A program made the position numbers and the translations under genes. A stretch of 45,837 nt of DNA from an uncultured Prevotella sp. Lineage in GTDB: Bacteria; Bacteroidota; Bacteroidia; Bacteroidales; Bacteroidaceae. Below the pieces are notes generated by a model, which saw only the letters and a list, made by a program, of their open reading frames with translations, searched no databases and had not been told where the DNA came from. The DNA lies in NCBI GenBank assembly GCA_905236455.1, contig CAJOPT010000046.1:1-45837 (forward strand), in the 5' to 3' direction. Positions 43,751 through 45,837 of the stretch are shown here, one piece after another (position 1 is the first letter of the stretch; each line of letters opens with the position of its first letter).

Positions 43751-44572
43751 CTATCGCCTCATGCGTATTGCTAACTGGAATAGTGACGGGAGGAAGATAC
43801 ACATTGAGAATCCCAATCCCATGTACATCATGCGGTCGTCACCGTGGAAGAGATCAATGAGCTTTCCGTCGTTTAGCTCCGGCATGAGGTTGAACATGAT
43901 GAAAGAGATGCTATTGTTTACCCAGTGCATGATGACTCCGGGGATGATGCTGTGTGTGCGGTAATACATCCATCCGAGAAGCAGTCCCATAAGAAAACCA
44001 TGGATACCTTGTGCCAGGTTCATGTGGATAGCACCGAAGATGATGGCAGAGACGGTAATGGCAATCCAATGCTGACGCTGACTGAAAACATTCAGTAAAG
44101 TGCGTAGTATGGCACCCCTGAAGACTACTTCTTCCGCTAAAGGAGCCATAATCCCAATGGCAAAATATCCCCAAGGCTCTTTCATAATGCCTTCAAAAAG
44201 AGCCTCGGTATACTCTGGAATGTTTATCTGCATCTGTTCGTATATCCATTCTAAAGGAAGGACCGTTCCTATCGTGAGCAGGAAAGTCCATGTAAATACA
44301 CCCCAAGGCTTTGAGGCGAGATAGTTTTTCGAAACAGGAGACCATCGTGCCATCGTAAATAGGATGATTGTCAGCAGACTGCTGATGATGTTTGTCAACA
44401 CAGTAAGCTCACTGTACATTCCACTTGCCGTTCTCATCACTACTTGTGTTATGGACAAATCGTTCATCTGCCCATAAATAAATGCTCCAATGAGCTCTAT
44501 GATAATCTGCAACGTAAGGAAAACCGCTAAATAGAAAGCGACATTCATGATGTTTTTTGAAGTCTTACTCAT
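43751..44572 (-). CDS. CPBP family intramembrane metalloprotease
   Basis: Polytopic membrane protein of 273 residues with about seven helices. The CPBP (Abi) motifs are complete: EEVVFRG (Glu147, Glu148, Arg152), FGAIHMN (His183) and the later PGVIMHWVNNS (His216). Family members are intramembrane proteases or CAAX-processing-like enzymes; some act in bacteriocin immunity or protein processing. The substrate is unknown. Its start overlaps the ribF stop by eight bases, so the two are translationally coupled. Confidence 0.9.
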   Translation of the reverse strand: MSKTSKNIMNVAFYLAVFLTLQIIIELIGAFIYGQMNDLSITQVVMRTASGMYSELTVLTNIISSLLTIILFTMARWSPVSKNYLASKPWGVFTWTFLLTIGTVLPLEWIYEQMQINIPEYTEALFEGIMKEPWGYFAIGIMAPLAEEVVFRGAILRTLLNVFSQRQHWIAITVSAIIFGAIHMNLAQGIHGFLMGLLLGWMYYRTHSIIPGVIMHWVNNSISFIMFNLMPELNDGKLIDLFHGDDRMMYMGLGFSMCIFLPSLFQLAIRMRR

Positions 44573-45611
44573 CTTCTTGTTCTTGATTATAGAGATTCTT
44601 GATTATTTCTTTGTCCTTGTCTAACTGCTCTGCAAGTTGTTCCGGGGAGTCGAACTTGTATTCATTTCGGATGCGTTGACCAAAGGTTATCTGTATTTGC
44701 TGTCCATAAATGTCTTCACGGAAATCTATGATGTGTGTTTCCAGTGTTAACTCATGTCCGTTGAATGTGGGACGCATGCCGATGTTCATCATGCCTACCT
44801 TTTCCGCAATGGTACCAGGAAGACGTACTCTCACCGCATATACGCCAGGTGCTGGGATGAGCTGCTCCTTAGGCAAAACGTTAAGGTTCGCGGTAGGGTA
44901 GCCCATGCGGCGACCTTCTTGAAACCCTTTTACTACCAGACCTGTAATTGTATACGGATGACCAAGACATTGTCGTGCTGTCTTCATATCACCTCTCTCT
45001 ATATATGTGCGTACTAAAGAAGAGCAAATGGCAGTATCCTTGCCGTCAAGATTCAGGAGGAACGGCTTTGCTTGTATAACCTCTATGCCGATCTGTTTCC
45101 CATAGCTCACATAATCCTCAAACGTTTCTGGGGTGGACTGCTGTCTGTGGCTGCTGTCCATTGACGATGTCTTATCTGAGCTCTGCCGCGGACGAATCTC
45201 TGGGCTTCGTTTCCCGAAATGATTGTCGTGTCCAATGATAAGTTTGCGGATATTCAACGTCCTATAGAGAACCTCTTCCATGAACACACGGGCTGTGATG
45301 CCGGCGGTATGGCTGTTAAAAGGCAATATTGCGCAGTTTTCAACGCCGCTACCTGACAGCAAGGAGAGCTTTGTGTCTGTGGCGGTAAGTAATCGTGGCT
45401 GATAATCTGGACGGAGCACCTGTAGAGGATGGCGGTCGAATGTCACAACCATAGACTCCATTCCTGAGCGTTGTGCTTCTTCGGATAATTGACGTAACAG
45501 GTATTGGTGCCCGAGGTGAACACCGTCAAACATTCCGATTGTTGCTACTTGCGGAATGTCGGAAAACTGTTGGATTGTGTCCGACAAAGAGCCTAATATA
45601 ATCTTTTTCAT
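44565..45611 (-). CDS. ribF: Bifunctional riboflavin kinase / FAD synthetase
   Basis: Enzyme of 348 residues that makes FMN from riboflavin and FAD from FMN. The N-terminal nucleotidyltransferase domain has GMFDGVHLGHQYLL (His32, His35) and the C-terminal riboflavin kinase has GRRMGYPTANL and the ending TFGQRIRNEYKF. A serine/glutamine-rich insertion of about 25 residues (near 137-161: RPRQSSDKTSSMDSSH and on) interrupts the junction HFGK...FEDYV. ATG 45611 (MKKIILG) was chosen because a full promoter lies at 45678-45647; a frame from 45677 would start inside it. Confidence 0.95.
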   Translation of the reverse strand: MKKIILGSLSDTIQQFSDIPQVATIGMFDGVHLGHQYLLRQLSEEAQRSGMESMVVTFDRHPLQVLRPDYQPRLLTATDTKLSLLSGSGVENCAILPFNSHTAGITARVFMEEVLYRTLNIRKLIIGHDNHFGKRSPEIRPRQSSDKTSSMDSSHRQQSTPETFEDYVSYGKQIGIEVIQAKPFLLNLDGKDTAICSSLVRTYIERGDMKTARQCLGHPYTITGLVVKGFQEGRRMGYPTANLNVLPKEQLIPAPGVYAVRVRLPGTIAEKVGMMNIGMRPTFNGHELTLETHIIDFREDIYGQQIQITFGQRIRNEYKFDSPEQLAEQLDKDKEIIKNLYNQEQEDE

Positions 45612-45646
45612 ATCAAAAAAGCACTCTGTTTTTAAAAAAGATGGTG

Positions 45647-45678
45647 CAAAAATACGCAAAATGTGTAAAAAACGCAAA
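45647..45678 (-). promoter_or_regulatory. Promoter of ribF-CPBP operon
   Basis: Minus strand: TTTG (45678-45675), a 20-base spacer, then TATTTTTG (45654-45647). Both elements match the Bacteroidota -33/-7 consensus with correct spacing. The -7 box ends 35 bases before the chosen ribF ATG. Confidence 0.65.
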
Positions 45679-45718
45679 TTTTTACCATTTACATTTTACT
45701 TTTTCCATTTTTATTTAT

Positions 45719-45726
45719 TACCTTTG
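45719..45726 (+). promoter_or_regulatory. Putative -7 box for tRNA-Met
   Basis: TACCTTTG is an exact TAnnTTTG match 25 bases before the tRNA. A TTTA at 45695-45698 is at the right -33 spacing (20 bases). Confidence 0.5.
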
Positions 45727-45751
45727 CACCCACATTCATTTAAAGAATGTT

Positions 45752-45825
45752 GGACTTGTAGCTCAGTTGGTCAGAGCAACAGACTCATAATCTGGAGGTC
45801 CCAGGTTCAAGCCCTGGCTGGTCCA
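45752..45825 (+). tRNA. tRNA-Met (anticodon CAT)
   Basis: A 74-base cloverleaf folds by eye. The D arm is GCTC/GAGC, the anticodon loop is CTCATAA with CAT at positions 34-36, the T arm is CCAGG-TTCAAGC-CCTGG, and the discriminator is A. The acceptor stem has one T-T mismatch and one G-U pair, and the top pair of the anticodon stem is A-G. The CCA tail is not encoded (CAC follows). A CAT anticodon may also mark a tRNA-Ile2 whose C34 is modified; elongator Met is the simpler reading. Confidence 0.9.
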
Positions 45826-45837
45826 CACTGAAAATCA

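Noticed and set aside
43751..44572. CPBP gene as an abortive-infection or bacteriocin-immunity system
   Set aside because: No toxin, bacteriocin or phage-defence partner is nearby; it is coupled to ribF, which points to a housekeeping setting.
45752..45825. tRNA as an integration site of a mobile element
   Set aside because: No integrase gene or repeated tRNA 3' end is present in the window; the sequence ends 12 bases after the tRNA, so it cannot be tested.

Overview
The window reads as chromosomal DNA of a Bacteroidales bacterium, most likely Prevotella or a close relative. The evidence is the gene order of the division/cell-wall (dcw) cluster without murB, murF or ddl, a Bacteroidota-type FtsL, glycine-lipid synthesis genes (glsB/glsA), DUF4292 and DUF3109 proteins, speA beside argB, repeated promoter-like TAnnTTTG boxes close to start codons, and an almost complete lack of Shine-Dalgarno sequences. 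No phage, insertion sequence, CRISPR array or rRNA gene was seen. Codon and base use look uniform by eye; no composition was computed.

Layout. 1-476: 3' end of an M20 deacetylase (ArgE type). 490-5402 (minus): dut, a TPR protein, a DUF4292 lipoprotein and an EnvC-like murein hydrolase activator. 5528-6865 (plus): dGTPase, divergent from dut. 6866-8712 (minus): glsA-glsB. 8713-9074: a 360-base control region with repeats and a three-box MraZ operator. 9075-24908 (plus): mraZ, rsmH, ftsL, ftsI, murE, mraY, murD, ftsW, murG, murC, ftsQ, ftsA, ftsZ, closed by a long hairpin. 24989-30650 (minus): topA, aroK, speA, argB. 30828-32835 (minus): a sialate O-acetylesterase-like enzyme and a Nudix hydrolase. 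32914-38664 (plus): an esterase, a GH95 glycosidase, an AraC regulator, an unknown lipoprotein and a membrane-tethered winged-helix regulator, followed by an outer-membrane beta-barrel protein (38833-40938) with its own operator-like repeats. 41016-42327 (minus): ung and DUF3109. 42578-43553 (plus): ECF sigma factor and putative anti-sigma factor. 43751-45611 (minus): ribF and a CPBP protease. 45752-45825 (plus): tRNA-Met(CAT).

How the genes work together. The dcw block makes lipid II from UDP-MurNAc precursors (murE/D/C, mraY, murG) and builds the divisome that uses it (ftsL, ftsQ, ftsW, ftsI, ftsA, ftsZ). MraZ is expected to repress its own operon through the boxes at 9004-9033. The EnvC-like protein probably activates an amidase during cell separation. 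dut, dgt and ung all act on dNTP pools or uracil in DNA. The two esterases and GH95 enzyme form a small glycan-trimming set without SusC/SusD. The most interesting unexplained parts are the control region between glsA and mraZ, which carries MraZ-like boxes in both orientations, and the tethered regulator/beta-barrel pair with a repeated TGTCAGACA motif between them.
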